NCBI RefSeq assembly: GCF_000428825.1
Contig: NZ_AUAR01000014.1
Span: 1-64,000 of the forward strand
DNA from: Desulfomicrobium escambiense DSM 10707
GTDB lineage: Bacteria; Desulfobacterota; Desulfovibrionia; Desulfovibrionales; Desulfomicrobiaceae
Reading direction: 5' to 3'
Length of the DNA: 64,000 nucleotides
Part shown: positions 25,558 to 35,961 of the stretch, one piece after another
How positions within the stretch are numbered: position 1 is the first letter of the stretch
How the letters are laid out: each line of letters starts with the position of its first letter
Translations under genes and position numbers: made by a program
The notes under the pieces: model-generated
What the model was told of the DNA's origin: nothing
Databases searched by the model: none
Seen by the model: only the letters and a program-made list of their open reading frames with translations

Positions 25558-26164
25558 TCGTCAAGGTCTGCGGCATGACGCGTCCCGAGGATGTTGAATT
25601 CTGCGACGCCCTGGGCATTGACCTGCTGGGTTTCATCTTCCACGTCCCAAGCCCGCGGAACGTCGCTCCCGGCTGGGTCGCGACGCAGAAACCCAGGCAG
25701 GCCCTCAAGACCGGCGTCTTCGTGCGCCAAGGCGTGGATGAGATCGGCGGCATCGCCCGCGAGGCGGGACTCGACTTGCTTCAGCTCCATGGCGGGCACA
25801 CGCGAGAGCAGTGCCGGGCCCTGGGGTCCGAAAGGGTCATCAAGGCCCTGTGGCCCAAGCGCTACGCCACGATCGAACTGCTGCTCGCGGACATGAAACT
25901 TTTCGCCCCGGTCTGCCGGGCCATCCTTCTGGACAGCGGCACCAGCGGCGGCGGCCACGGCACGAGCCTCGACCCTGCGGACCTGCGGCGTCTGAAGTGT
26001 CCTCACCCCTGGTATCTGGCCGGAGGCCTGGGACCGCACAATCTTGAAACCATGAAAACCACCGGCGCGGCCGGCTTCGACCTCAATTCCGCCGTGGAAA
26101 GCGCGCCAGGGATCAAGGACCACGAGAAAATCCGCCGCTCCGTCAACATATTGCGAGGAAAACC

Positions 26165-26168
<4 letters not shown>
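25554..26168 (+). CDS. trpF: Phosphoribosylanthranilate isomerase
   Basis: A 204-residue TIM barrel catalysing the Amadori rearrangement before TrpC. The general base Cys lies in [12 protein letters not shown] and the general acid Asp in [21 protein letters not shown] forms part of the phosphate site. Start and stop overlap with trpC and trpB by four bases each. Confidence 0.96.
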
Positions 26169-27392
<1,224 letters not shown>

Positions 27393-27403
<11 letters not shown>

Positions 27404-28163
27404 AATCGACACGGCGCTCAAAGGCGCGCACGGCATCCAGCTCATGACCCACGTGGTGGCGGGCTACCCGAGCCTTGAGGCCAACGAGGAGCTGATCCGG
27501 CTCATGGCGAAGCGAGGGGTGAAACTCATCGAGATCCAGATACCTTTCACGGACCCTCTGGCCGACGGCCCGACCATCATGCGCGCCAACCAGGCCGCGC
27601 TGGACTCCGGCATCACACCCAAACACTGTTTCGAACTCTGCGAAAAACTGTCCCGGGAGTTGGATGTGGCCTTCATGTTCATGACCTACGCCAACATCCC
27701 CTTCGCCATGGGTCTGGAACGCTTTCTGGACAAGGCGGCCGCCAGCGGGGCCAGCGGCGTGATCCTGCCGGACCTGCCCTGGGACGAGGCTGACGGGGAT
27801 TATGCGGACATGGCGCGCGAGCGCGGCCTGCACCCGGTCATGGTCATCTCGCCCGACACCGAAGGCCCGCGGCTGGACGCCGTCCTGAAACGCGCCTCGG
27901 GCCTGGTCTACACGACGCTGAAGGTCGGCATCACCGGAGCCGGCGCGGGCATGGACCAGGCCGGGGTCGATTATGTGCGGGGTCTGAAAACAAGGGCCGG
28001 TCTACCCATCGCCGCGGGGTTCGGCATCTCCAGACCCGAACACGTGCGCATGCTGGACGGCCTGGCCGACGCGGCCGTCATCGGCAGCCACATCATCAAT
28101 CTGATGGATGACGGAGGATTGGCGGCCGTGGACGAATTCCTGGCGGCGTGTGCGAAAACATGA
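27393..28163 (+). CDS. trpA: Tryptophan synthase alpha subunit
   Basis: TrpA cleaves indole-glycerol phosphate to indole for channelling into TrpB. The 256-residue barrel has catalytic Glu in [10 protein letters not shown] and Asp in [10 protein letters not shown], plus the [10 protein letters not shown] phosphate loop. It is the last trp gene. No intrinsic terminator is obvious in the 171 bases before glnA. Confidence 0.96.
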
Positions 28164-28252
28164 TTGCACCAGACATGTGCGTGGGGGGAGGGCGGACCTA
28201 CGTGCCCGCCCCCTGCATTTCATGCCATCACGGACCCGCCATTCATTTCCCA

Positions 28253-28264
28253 ATTTTGCAAAAT
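28253..28264. promoter_or_regulatory. Perfect palindrome upstream of glnA
   Basis: ATTTTGCAAAAT is a perfect 12-base palindrome in the trpA-glnA gap, 70 bases before the glnA ATG. It could be an operator; no known consensus is matched with confidence, and no sigma-54 element was found in this gap. Confidence 0.3.
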
Positions 28265-28334
28265 CCCACCCCGCACGAGACAACCGCCCCTCTCTTTGCT
28301 AGCAGAACGGGAAATCATCCTGTGGAGGATCCCC

Positions 28335-29681
28335 ATGCCCGAATATCCCATCTTCAACTGCAAGAATTCCGACGACGTCATCAAGGCCGTGCGCGAGCAT
28401 CGGGTCGAGCTGGTCCAGTTCTGGTTCGTGGACGTGCTGGGCACGCTGAAGAGCTTCCAGGTTCTGCCCGGGGAACTGGAGGCCGCCTTCGAGGAGGGCA
28501 TGGGTTTCGACGGCTCGTCTCTGGAGGGATTTTGCAGAATTGAAGAAAGCGACATGATCGCCATTCCGGACCCGGCCACGTTCCAGCTGGTCACCTGGCG
28601 GCAGACCGCCGCGCCCATCGCGCGCATGTTCTGCGACATCCTGGAGCCAAGTGGGCAACCCTTCGCCGGGGACAGCCGCCATTGTCTGAAGCGCAACCTG
28701 CAGGCGGCCGCGAGCAAGGGCTACTCCTTCTATGTCGGCCCGGAGCTGGAGTTCTTCCTCTTCGAGAGCGCCACTTCGCCCAAGCCCCTGGACGCGGGCG
28801 GCTATTTCGACGCCCCGCCCCTGGACCTGGCCGGGGACATCCGCCGCGAAACCATCTCCTGCCTGCGCTCCATGGGCATCGGCGTCGAGTACGGCCACCA
28901 CGAGGTCGCGCCCAGCCAGCACGAACTGGCCCTGCGTTACGCCGACGCCCTGAAGATGGCCGACACGGCCATCACCTACCGCGTCGTGGTCAAGGAGATC
29001 GCCCGCCAGAACGGCTGCTACGCGACCTTCATGCCCAAGCCCCTGTTCGGCGAGAACGGTAGCGGCATGCACGTCCACCAGTCCCTGTTCAAGAACGGCC
29101 GCAACCTCTTCTACGACGCCGACGGCGATCACCACCTGAGCCGCGAGGCCCGGGCGTACATCGCCGGACTCCTGCGCCACTGCAAGGAATTCACGGCCAT
29201 CACCAACCAGTGGGTCAACTCCTACAAGCGGCTCGTGCCCGGCTTCGAGGCCCCGACAAACATCGCCTGGGCCCGCCGCAACCGCTCGACCCTGGTCCGC
29301 GTGCCCATGTACAAGCCCGGCAAGGAGGCCGCCACCCGCGTGGAACTGCGCTCCCCGGACCCGGCCTGCAACCCCTACCTGGCCTTCGCCTGCATGCTGG
29401 CCGCGGGCCTGAAGGGCATCGAGGAGAACTACGCTCTGCCTGCACCCGTGGAAGAGGACATCTACGTCATGTCCGCCGCCCAGCGCCGCGACCGCGGCAT
29501 CGAGAGCCTGCCCGGAACCCTGGAGGCGGCCCTGGAGGCCATGGAAGGTAGCGCCCTCATCCGCGAAGCCCTGGGCGAGCACATCTTCACCAAGTTCGTC
29601 GAGAACAAGCACGTGGAATGGGACCAGTACCGCTCCCAGGTCACCAACTACGAACTGGAGCGCTACCTGCCCAGACTGTAG
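28335..29681 (+). CDS. glnA: Glutamine synthetase, type I
   Basis: It forms glutamine from glutamate, ammonia and ATP. The 448 residues show the beta-grasp start VQFWFVDVLGTLKSF, GFDGSSLEGF, the metal-ligand segments ELEFFLFE and HHEVAPSQHEL, NGSGMHVHQSLF, KRLVPGFEAP and the substrate Arg in VELRSPDPACNPYLAFA. The length and the C-terminal EEDIYVMSAAQRR region resemble the GSI-alpha group, which is not adenylylated. GGAGGATCCCC precedes the ATG. It follows the trp genes, whose TrpG consumes glutamine; co-transcription is possible but not shown. Confidence 0.93.
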   Translation: MPEYPIFNCKNSDDVIKAVREHRVELVQFWFVDVLGTLKSFQVLPGELEAAFEEGMGFDGSSLEGFCRIEESDMIAIPDPATFQLVTWRQTAAPIARMFCDILEPSGQPFAGDSRHCLKRNLQAAASKGYSFYVGPELEFFLFESATSPKPLDAGGYFDAPPLDLAGDIRRETISCLRSMGIGVEYGHHEVAPSQHELALRYADALKMADTAITYRVVVKEIARQNGCYATFMPKPLFGENGSGMHVHQSLFKNGRNLFYDADGDHHLSREARAYIAGLLRHCKEFTAITNQWVNSYKRLVPGFEAPTNIAWARRNRSTLVRVPMYKPGKEAATRVELRSPDPACNPYLAFACMLAAGLKGIEENYALPAPVEEDIYVMSAAQRRDRGIESLPGTLEAALEAMEGSALIREALGEHIFTKFVENKHVEWDQYRSQVTNYELERYLPRL

Positions 29682-29696
29682 GGAAGGAGAGCCGGA

Positions 29697-30335
29697 TCAG
29701 GACCCACCGCCAGGCGCAAGAAGCCGCGGCCCGGCACCCTTCGAGACAGGCTCCTCGCCCATCTGCCTGAGCATGTCCGCGACTGGCGTGCCCTCGGCGT
29801 TCGTGGCCTGCGGGTTGACCCGCAGGAGTTCCTGCCAGGCCTTGATGGCGCCGGCCTTGTCGCCCATATCGTGAAAGAGGACCACACCGGTGTTCATCCG
29901 GGCAGTCTCGTGGCCGGGGTCGATGGCAATGGCCTTGGCGAAGCATTCCAAGGCCTTCTGGTACTCGCCCAGGGAGCGGTGCATGACGCCCTTGTCCGTC
30001 AGGACATTGGGGTTGTTCGGGTTGATTTCCAGGGCCCGGCCATAGGCTTCGATGGATTTCTCGTGCTGGTGCGTGTCGAAGTAAAGGTTGCCGAGGGTTA
30101 CCCAGGCCTTTTCGTCGCCGGGGTTCCTGGCCACCCGGTCGGCCTGGACCGCGATCTGGTCCGCCAGGTTGTTCACCTGCTGCGTCTGGACGGGCGCCTT
30201 CTCTGCGGTTGTATGCACCGCCGTCGTCAAAACGCCACCGATAAGTGCCCCAGCGATGAGAAAAACCACGCCATAGACCAGCGGGTTGTTTTTTTGGGCG
30301 GGCGGTGATGCGTCCTTTTTTCGGCTTTTCGCCAT
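29697..30335 (-). CDS. Membrane-anchored TPR protein
   Basis: A 212-residue protein with a basic N-terminus (MAKSRKKDASPPAQKNN), one membrane segment (PLVYGVVFLIAGALIGGVLT) and about three tetratricopeptide repeats (for example AWVTLGNLYFDTHQHEKSIE and AYGRALEINPNN). Such proteins act as scaffolds or chaperones at the membrane; no specific role can be given. GGAGGAGAT before the ATG at 30335 sets the start 57 codons inside a longer frame. It is convergent with glnA. Confidence 0.82.
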   Translation of the reverse strand: MAKSRKKDASPPAQKNNPLVYGVVFLIAGALIGGVLTTAVHTTAEKAPVQTQQVNNLADQIAVQADRVARNPGDEKAWVTLGNLYFDTHQHEKSIEAYGRALEINPNNPNVLTDKGVMHRSLGEYQKALECFAKAIAIDPGHETARMNTGVVLFHDMGDKAGAIKAWQELLRVNPQATNAEGTPVADMLRQMGEEPVSKGAGPRLLAPGGGS

Positions 30336-30512
30336 ATCTCCTCCATGCAAAATTGGCTCACGGCGATGATACGCCACGGCCTCGCGCAAAGCATGATTCA
30401 CGCCAACGGGAGAATCAAGGCGCCACGCGCCCTGATGCGGGCGCGCACGCATGAAAACGCGCAGCAACCTGCACAAGGCGGCCTTGACCTGTCGAAAAAT
30501 GCACATCGAAAG

Positions 30513-31409
30513 TCAGCGCATGAGCAGCAGGCTCAGCGCCATGACGACCATGCCGCCCAGCAGGCCGAAGAGGCTGTCGTGCCCTTGGCCGTAGGCCCGG
30601 CTGGTGGGGAGGAGCTCGTCGAGACTGATGTAGACCATGATCCCGGCCACCCCGCCGAAGAGGATGCCCGTCAACTGCGGGGGCAGCACGCCACCGGGTC
30701 CGCCAGCGAAAAAGAGGATGGCCAGGTAGGCGATGCCCGCCCCGACGGGCTCGGCCAGACCGCTCAGAAAGGAATAGAGAAAGGCCTTCCGGCGCTTCCC
30801 GGTGGCGAAGTAGATGGGCACCGAGACGCTCACGCCCTCGGGGATGTTGTGCAGGGCGACGGCCACAGCGATGGCCACGCCCAGTTGCGGGTCCTGCAGG
30901 GCCGCCAGGAACGTGGCCAGACCTTCGGGAAGGTTGTGGATGCCGATGGCCAGGGCCGTGAAAAGGCCCATGCGCATGAGCTTCTTCTCGTAGCCGGGCA
31001 GGGGCTGGGCTGGGGCCGTGGACGGAGTGCGGCTGTTCTTGGTGATCTCCCACAGGGACGAACTTTTGCCGTGCACTTTGTCGGCCTCGGCCTCGGGGGG
31101 GATTTCGTGGGGGTTGGCCTCCTCGGGAATGAAATTGTCAATGAGGCCGATGACGAGCATCCCGCCGAAAAACGCCGCCGCATTGACCCAATGCCCGAGC
31201 GGATCACCGTAGTGGCCGACCAAAACGGCCTGCCCCTTGAAGAATATCTCCACGAAAGAGACGTAGAGCATCACCCCGGCCGAAAAACCCGTGGCCACGG
31301 ACAGAAATCGGTAGCTGGAGAGCTTGGCCGTGAAGGCGATGATGCTGCCGATTCCCGTGGCCAGACCGGCGAAGGCCGTCAGGCCCAGGGCGAACCAGAC
31401 TTCGGACAT
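30513..31409 (-). CDS. ZIP family metal transporter (ZupT-like)
   Basis: A 298-residue inner membrane transporter, probably importing Zn2+ or other divalent cations. Eight hydrophobic segments are interrupted after the third by a charged loop (residues about 95-140). The two metal-site helices carry [14 protein letters not shown] and [14 protein letters not shown], the ZIP signature of helices 4 and 5. GGAG precedes the ATG. The 132-base gap to the next gene contains an inverted repeat GCCGGAGCG / CGCTCCGGC without a T run. Confidence 0.93.
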   Translation of the reverse strand: MSEVWFALGLTAFAGLATGIGSIIAFTAKLSSYRFLSVATGFSAGVMLYVSFVEIFFKGQAVLVGHYGDPLGHWVNAAAFFGGMLVIGLIDNFIPEEANPHEIPPEAEADKVHGKSSSLWEITKNSRTPSTAPAQPLPGYEKKLMRMGLFTALAIGIHNLPEGLATFLAALQDPQLGVAIAVAVALHNIPEGVSVSVPIYFATGKRRKAFLYSFLSGLAEPVGAGIAYLAILFFAGGPGGVLPPQLTGILFGGVAGIMVYISLDELLPTSRAYGQGHDSLFGLLGGMVVMALSLLLMR

Positions 31410-31541
31410 ACGTGCTCCTTGGTGCGTCGGGGCGTGCGGGGCTTCAGTTCGGGATCATGATTCCGGATGGAATCGCATGCAGGCCGGAGCGCGGGCACAA
31501 GACGCCGCTCCGGCGGCAACGATTTTGCCGCACGGACGGGC

Positions 31542-32777
31542 TCAAACGTCGCGCGGAACCGCCGCTCCGGCAGTCTGATCAGGGTCCTTGGGCAAGGTCA
31601 GCAGAAACGTCGCGCCCTGTCCCGGACTCGTCTCCAGCAGGATGGAGCCTTTGAGCGTCTGGGTGACGAGATTATAGACGATGTTCATGCCGAGCCCCGT
31701 GCCTCCCGACCCGCGCTTGGTGGTGTAGAACGGGTCGTAGATGCGGTCCCGCTGCTCCTTGTCCATACCGACGCCGGTGTCCCGGTAGGACAGCGCCACG
31801 GCCTCGCCCACCGGCTCGACCTTGATGAAGATTTCCCCGGGCAGGCCGTCGGCGAAGCCGTGGATCAGGGAATTCATGACCAGATTCGTGAGGATCTGCA
31901 TGACGGCCCCAGGATAGGAGTCCAAGACCAGGCCCTCGGGACAGTCCGTATGCACCTTGTGCGGGGTGCGCTTGAACTGCGGGCGCAGGCTGACCAATAT
32001 CTGCTCCAGGTAGCTCTTCAGCTCGAAGGACCGTTTCTCCTCCGAGCTCTGGTCCGCGGCGACCTTCTTGAAACTCTGCACCAGCTCGGCGGCCCTCTCC
32101 AGGTTGGTCAGCACCGAGGCCGACGACTCCTCGGCCAGCGCGAGATATTTTTCCAGGTCCGAGCGCTTCATCTCCCCCCTCTCGTACAGGTCCCGAAGCT
32201 GGCGGGTCCGCTCGGCGAGAAAGGACGACGCGGTGACGCAGACCCCGATTGGGGTGTTGACCTCGTGGGCCACCCCGGCCACCAGATCGCCAAGTGCCGC
32301 CATCTTGGCCGAGTGGATCATCTCCTTCTGGGTGCGGTGCAGCTTGTCGAGGGATTCCTCCAGACTCTGCTGGTATTCGCGATTCTGGCGCAGCAGCCGG
32401 GCCCTGTCCAGGCAGGATTGCACCGAATGCACCAGGATGTTCATGTCCTGGATGGGCTTGATCAGGTAATCCCACGCCCCGCGGCGCAAGGCCTCGACCA
32501 CGTCGCGGATGTCGCCCGCGCCGGACACGACCATGATGGGCGTTTCCGGGGCGATCTCCCTGACCTTGGCCAGAACCTGCAGCCCGTCCATGCGCGGCAT
32601 GCGCAGGTCCACCATGACCATGTCCGGACGGTTCGCGGCAAAGACCTCAAGCCCCTCCTCGCCATCCCTCGCCTGCAGTACGGTGAACCCGAAATCCTCG
32701 AGGAAGTTGGCCAGGCTCTCGCGGACGAACTGGTCGTCGTCGATGCTCAGCACCACGGGTTGCGTTTCGGTAGTCAT
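31542..32777 (-). CDS. Response regulator-histidine kinase fusion
   Basis: A 411-residue soluble protein with an N-terminal receiver (acidic pocket SIDDDQF, phospho-Asp in MVDLRMPRMDG, Lys in YLIKPI), a coiled-coil linker, a HisKA helix with the phospho-His in AGVAHEVNTPIG, and a HATPase (NLVMNSLIHGF, DTGVGMD, GGTGLGMNIV). It is third in a minus-strand operon after the membrane kinase and a lone receiver, with an ATGA overlap. It could take a phosphate on its receiver and control its own kinase part. Confidence 0.92.
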   Translation of the reverse strand: MTTETQPVVLSIDDDQFVRESLANFLEDFGFTVLQARDGEEGLEVFAANRPDMVMVDLRMPRMDGLQVLAKVREIAPETPIMVVSGAGDIRDVVEALRRGAWDYLIKPIQDMNILVHSVQSCLDRARLLRQNREYQQSLEESLDKLHRTQKEMIHSAKMAALGDLVAGVAHEVNTPIGVCVTASSFLAERTRQLRDLYERGEMKRSDLEKYLALAEESSASVLTNLERAAELVQSFKKVAADQSSEEKRSFELKSYLEQILVSLRPQFKRTPHKVHTDCPEGLVLDSYPGAVMQILTNLVMNSLIHGFADGLPGEIFIKVEPVGEAVALSYRDTGVGMDKEQRDRIYDPFYTTKRGSGGTGLGMNIVYNLVTQTLKGSILLETSPGQGATFLLTLPKDPDQTAGAAVPRDV

Positions 32778-33169
32778 GAACCAGCCTCCGCCAGTTTCTG
32801 CCGGATGGCCCGCTCGAACACGGACATGTCCAGGACCGGCTTGAAAATCACCTCGCACTCCGTCAGTCCGATGGCGCGCAGTTCCGGGTCCAGCTGAAAG
32901 TCCGTGGAGCCCGTGTGGATAAGGAAACGAACGTCTGGCCGGAGCGCGTGGAGCGCCTTGATAAACTCGATCCCGTCCATGCCCCCGAGACGGATATCGA
33001 CCACCGCCACGGCAACGGCCTCCAGACCGTCCATGGCGAGGGCCTCTTCGCCGCTCTCGGCCTGAAGGGTCGCAATACCGCAATCCTCCAGATACTCGCC
33101 CAGGCTCTCCCGGATGGTCGGCTCATCGTCCAGGAGGAGCACACTGCGGCCTGCCGCCCCCGCGGTCAT
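32774..33169 (-). CDS. Single-domain response regulator
   Basis: A 131-residue receiver with pocket LLLDDEP, phospho-Asp in VVDIRLGGMDG, Thr in IHTGSTD and Lys in VIFKPVLD. No output domain is present, so it probably relays phosphate or acts by protein binding. Start and stop overlap both neighbours by four bases. Confidence 0.92.
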   Translation of the reverse strand: MTAGAAGRSVLLLDDEPTIRESLGEYLEDCGIATLQAESGEEALAMDGLEAVAVAVVDIRLGGMDGIEFIKALHALRPDVRFLIHTGSTDFQLDPELRAIGLTECEVIFKPVLDMSVFERAIRQKLAEAGS

Positions 33170-35064
33170 CGCAGAGCCCCCTCAACGAGCTTGACGCCAG
33201 GAGTCAGCGGCAGGAGGACGATGAACGTCGTGCCCTGCCCCGGGATGGACTCCACCTCCATCTGGCCGCCGTGATTCTCCACGACGATGAAATACGATAC
33301 CGACAGTCCCAACCCCGTCCCCTCACCCACCTTCTTGGTGGTGAAGAACGGCTCGAATATCCGTTTGCGCAGTTCTTCGGACATGCCAGGCCCGTTGTCC
33401 GCGATCTCGATGCGCACGGCATCGCCCGACGATCTGGCGCGCAGAACGAAACAGGCGTCGCCCTGCCGCGACGCCATGGCCTGTGCACCGTTGCGGATGA
33501 GGTTGAAAAAGACCTGCTGGATCTTGCTCTCCTCGCACGACACGAAAGGCAGATCGGCTTCGTACTCCCGGATGATCCGTATTCTGCGAAAATCGTACTG
33601 CCTTTTCAGGTCGTAGTCGTTGGCTGCCAGTTCCACGGTCCGGTCCAGCAGGGCGCAGATGTCCACCTTGGCCATCTCGACGTTGCTCTTGCGGCTGAAG
33701 GACAGCATGTTCTCGACGATGCGCGCGGCGCGCTGTCCGGACTCCATGATGGAATCCATCATGCGCAGGCAGCCCCGGCGGTCGAGGTAGGCGTGCAGGC
33801 TCTCCAGGTCGATCCCGACCTCCCCTGCCGCCGAGCTGTTGGCTGGCAAGTCCGGCGAGATGCGGTTGCGGATGACCTGCGCGTTCTGCAGGATGCCGGC
33901 CAGGGGGTTGTTGATCTCGTGGGCCATGCCTGCGGCCAGGCCGCCGATGGAAACCATCTTTTCGGACTGGATCATCATCTCCTCGAGGCGCACCCTCTCC
34001 GACACGTCGTCGATGCGCACCACGGCGCCCCGCACGCTGCCGGTCTCCAGAGGGTAGACCGTGACGTCCACGTACCCGACCACGTCGCCGTCCTTGCGGG
34101 GCACCTTGGCCTCCTTGACAGGGACGCCGCCCTTCATGGCGGCCATGATCTGCTCCGTGGTCAGCGGGGCCTCGGGATACACGTCGGCGAACTCCCTCCC
34201 CAGCGCGTCCTCGGCCGGTACGCCCGTCATGCGCGCGGCCGGCTGGTTCCACTGCGTGACACGCCCCTCCTCGTCCACGGCGATGAGGAGGGACGGCATG
34301 GAGTCAAGGATGTTGCGGATGTACCCTTCCGCCGCCTTGAGCTTCGCTTCCGCCTCCTCCTTCTGCCGGATGTCCCGCAGCAGGTTCTCGCGCATGGCGT
34401 TGAAGGCGTTGACCACGATGTCGATCTCGTCGGGCGTCCCGGAAGCCTTGTCGAGCACCAGGGGCTCCTGCAGCCTGTCGATGTTCAGCTCCGAGGTGTA
34501 GAGGGCCATCCTGCGCAGATGCCGGGTGACGAGCATGTGGACGATGGCCACGATAAGCACGGCCACGAGCATGAACTGCACGCCCTGGGTGACGACGATG
34601 ACCAGGATCTTGTCCTTGATCCGGCCCAGGACAGCGCTTCTGTCCCCGGCCACGGTCAGGGTCCCTATCTCCTCGATACGATCGAAGGCCTGGTAGAGCA
34701 GGGGGAATTTGCGGATGACGAGAGTCTTCTCCTCCGCCTCCTGGCCGCGGAAGAACACCAGCCCGTCCGGGGTGACCACGCGGGCGTACTTCACGTCGCG
34801 CAGGTCGAGGATGCCTTCAAGCTGGGATATGACCTGCGCCTCGTCGAGATGCCAGAGGGAGCTTGTCAGGCTGGGCACGCGCGAGGAGCGGACCTGGTCG
34901 AGCTGCCCTTCGAGGACCTGCAGGTCCTTGCGGTAGTCGATGGTCAGCTGGATCATGGCCCCCAGGGCGGTGAAGAAGACGATGCCCAGCAATATCCTGA
35001 TCAGAAGCCGGCGGCCAAGCCGCCCGGCCCCGTGCGATCTCAGATAGTGGGACAATAACGTCAT
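33166..35064 (-). CDS. Membrane sensor histidine kinase with PAS domain
   Basis: A 632-residue kinase. A membrane helix near 20-43 and another near 160-180 flank an extracytoplasmic sensor of about 120 residues. HAMP-like and coiled-coil segments follow, then a PAS domain (about 250-360, ILDSMPSLLIAVDEEGRVTQ), HisKA with AGMAHEINNPLAGIL, and HATPase (FFNLIRNGAQAM, DNGPGMSE, GEGTGLGLSVSY). The signal is unknown. It is first of three coupled signalling genes. Confidence 0.93.
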   Translation of the reverse strand: MTLLSHYLRSHGAGRLGRRLLIRILLGIVFFTALGAMIQLTIDYRKDLQVLEGQLDQVRSSRVPSLTSSLWHLDEAQVISQLEGILDLRDVKYARVVTPDGLVFFRGQEAEEKTLVIRKFPLLYQAFDRIEEIGTLTVAGDRSAVLGRIKDKILVIVVTQGVQFMLVAVLIVAIVHMLVTRHLRRMALYTSELNIDRLQEPLVLDKASGTPDEIDIVVNAFNAMRENLLRDIRQKEEAEAKLKAAEGYIRNILDSMPSLLIAVDEEGRVTQWNQPAARMTGVPAEDALGREFADVYPEAPLTTEQIMAAMKGGVPVKEAKVPRKDGDVVGYVDVTVYPLETGSVRGAVVRIDDVSERVRLEEMMIQSEKMVSIGGLAAGMAHEINNPLAGILQNAQVIRNRISPDLPANSSAAGEVGIDLESLHAYLDRRGCLRMMDSIMESGQRAARIVENMLSFSRKSNVEMAKVDICALLDRTVELAANDYDLKRQYDFRRIRIIREYEADLPFVSCEESKIQQVFFNLIRNGAQAMASRQGDACFVLRARSSGDAVRIEIADNGPGMSEELRKRIFEPFFTTKKVGEGTGLGLSVSYFIVVENHGGQMEVESIPGQGTTFIVLLPLTPGVKLVEGALR

Positions 35065-35088
35065 CCGCGCACCTGTAGTCCTTTACGC

Positions 35089-35113
35089 AAAAATCGGCCG
35101 GGACATCCCGGCC
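35089..35113 (-). terminator. Terminator after the DUF554 gene
   Basis: On the minus strand GGCCGGGA / TCCCGGCC is followed by GATTTTTG. It lies between DUF554 and the downstream kinase gene, so the kinase operon needs its own promoter, which I could not place in the short remaining gap. Confidence 0.75.
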
Positions 35114-35186
35114 ATTTCCCTCAGGAATCTAAACACATCGCACGGGATTTGAAAAGCAAAACTCTATCCGGCGACAAACAGACGCA

Positions 35187-35873
35187 TCAACTCGAAAAGG
35201 CCGAAAGGAGCACGATGAAGACAAGCGACGGCAGGAGGCTCGAAAGCCGGATGACGGTCAGCCCCAGCAGGTTGATGCCGATGCCCAGGATCAGGGTGCC
35301 GCCCGTGGCCGTGAGCTGGGCGATGAGGTAGTCCGAGAAGAGCCCCTGAAACGAGCCGGCAAAGATGGTCAAGAGCCCCTGATAGACGAGCACCGGAAGG
35401 GCGGAAAAGAGCACGCCGGACCCGTAGGTCGAGGCCAGGGCGATGGAGGCGAAGCCGTCCAGCAGGGCCTTGGTGAAGAGGATCGAATGGTCGCCGCGGA
35501 TGCCTTCATCGAAGGATCCCAGAATGGCCATGGCCCCGATGCAGTAGATCAGCGATGCGTTGACCATGCCGTCCACAAAGCGGGTGTTGGAGGAGCGCAC
35601 AAGTCCCTTGAGCTTGTCGGCCAGCCCGGCGAAGCGGTCCTCGAGGCTCAGGGCCTCGCCCACGACGCCGCCGATGAGGACGCTCAGCACCACGAGCAGC
35701 CCGTTCTTGCCCTGCAGGGCCATCTGCACGCCGATGACCAGGACGCACAGGCCCAGGCCCTGGAAAACGACCTGGCGCATCTTTTCCGGAAGGCGGCCGT
35801 GCAGCAGCAGACCCAACGCGCCACCGACCAGGATGGCCAGGGCGTTGATGACGGAACCGAGTGGGAAAACCAT
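35187..35873 (-). CDS. DUF554 family membrane protein
   Basis: A 228-residue inner membrane protein with about seven hydrophobic segments, beginning MVFPLGSVINALAILVGGAL. The GSVINALAILVGG start, VLSVLIGGVVGEALSLEDR and the FVDGMVNASLIYCIGAMAILG region are typical of DUF554 (YdfK-like) proteins; their transport role is unproven. GGAG eight bases before this ATG fixes the start over a longer frame. It is bounded by terminators on both sides and thus probably monocistronic. Confidence 0.88.
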   Translation of the reverse strand: MVFPLGSVINALAILVGGALGLLLHGRLPEKMRQVVFQGLGLCVLVIGVQMALQGKNGLLVVLSVLIGGVVGEALSLEDRFAGLADKLKGLVRSSNTRFVDGMVNASLIYCIGAMAILGSFDEGIRGDHSILFTKALLDGFASIALASTYGSGVLFSALPVLVYQGLLTIFAGSFQGLFSDYLIAQLTATGGTLILGIGINLLGLTVIRLSSLLPSLVFIVLLSAFSS

Positions 35874-35898
35874 GACATGAACTCCGTGTGATGCGATG

Positions 35899-35938
35899 AA
35901 AAAAAACCGCCCCGTTCCATGACAGGGGAACGGAGCGG
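35899..35938 (-). terminator. Terminator after the amidase gene
   Basis: On the minus strand CCGTTCC / GGAACGG with an additional four-base extension across one mismatch, followed by eight T residues. It closes the glmS-amidase unit. Confidence 0.87.
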
Positions 35939-35961
35939 GGACATAGAAACGTCGGACGACT

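Noticed and set aside
31483-31514. Inverted repeat GCCGGAGCG / CGCTCCGGC between the ZIP and kinase genes as a terminator
   Set aside because: No T run follows on either strand.
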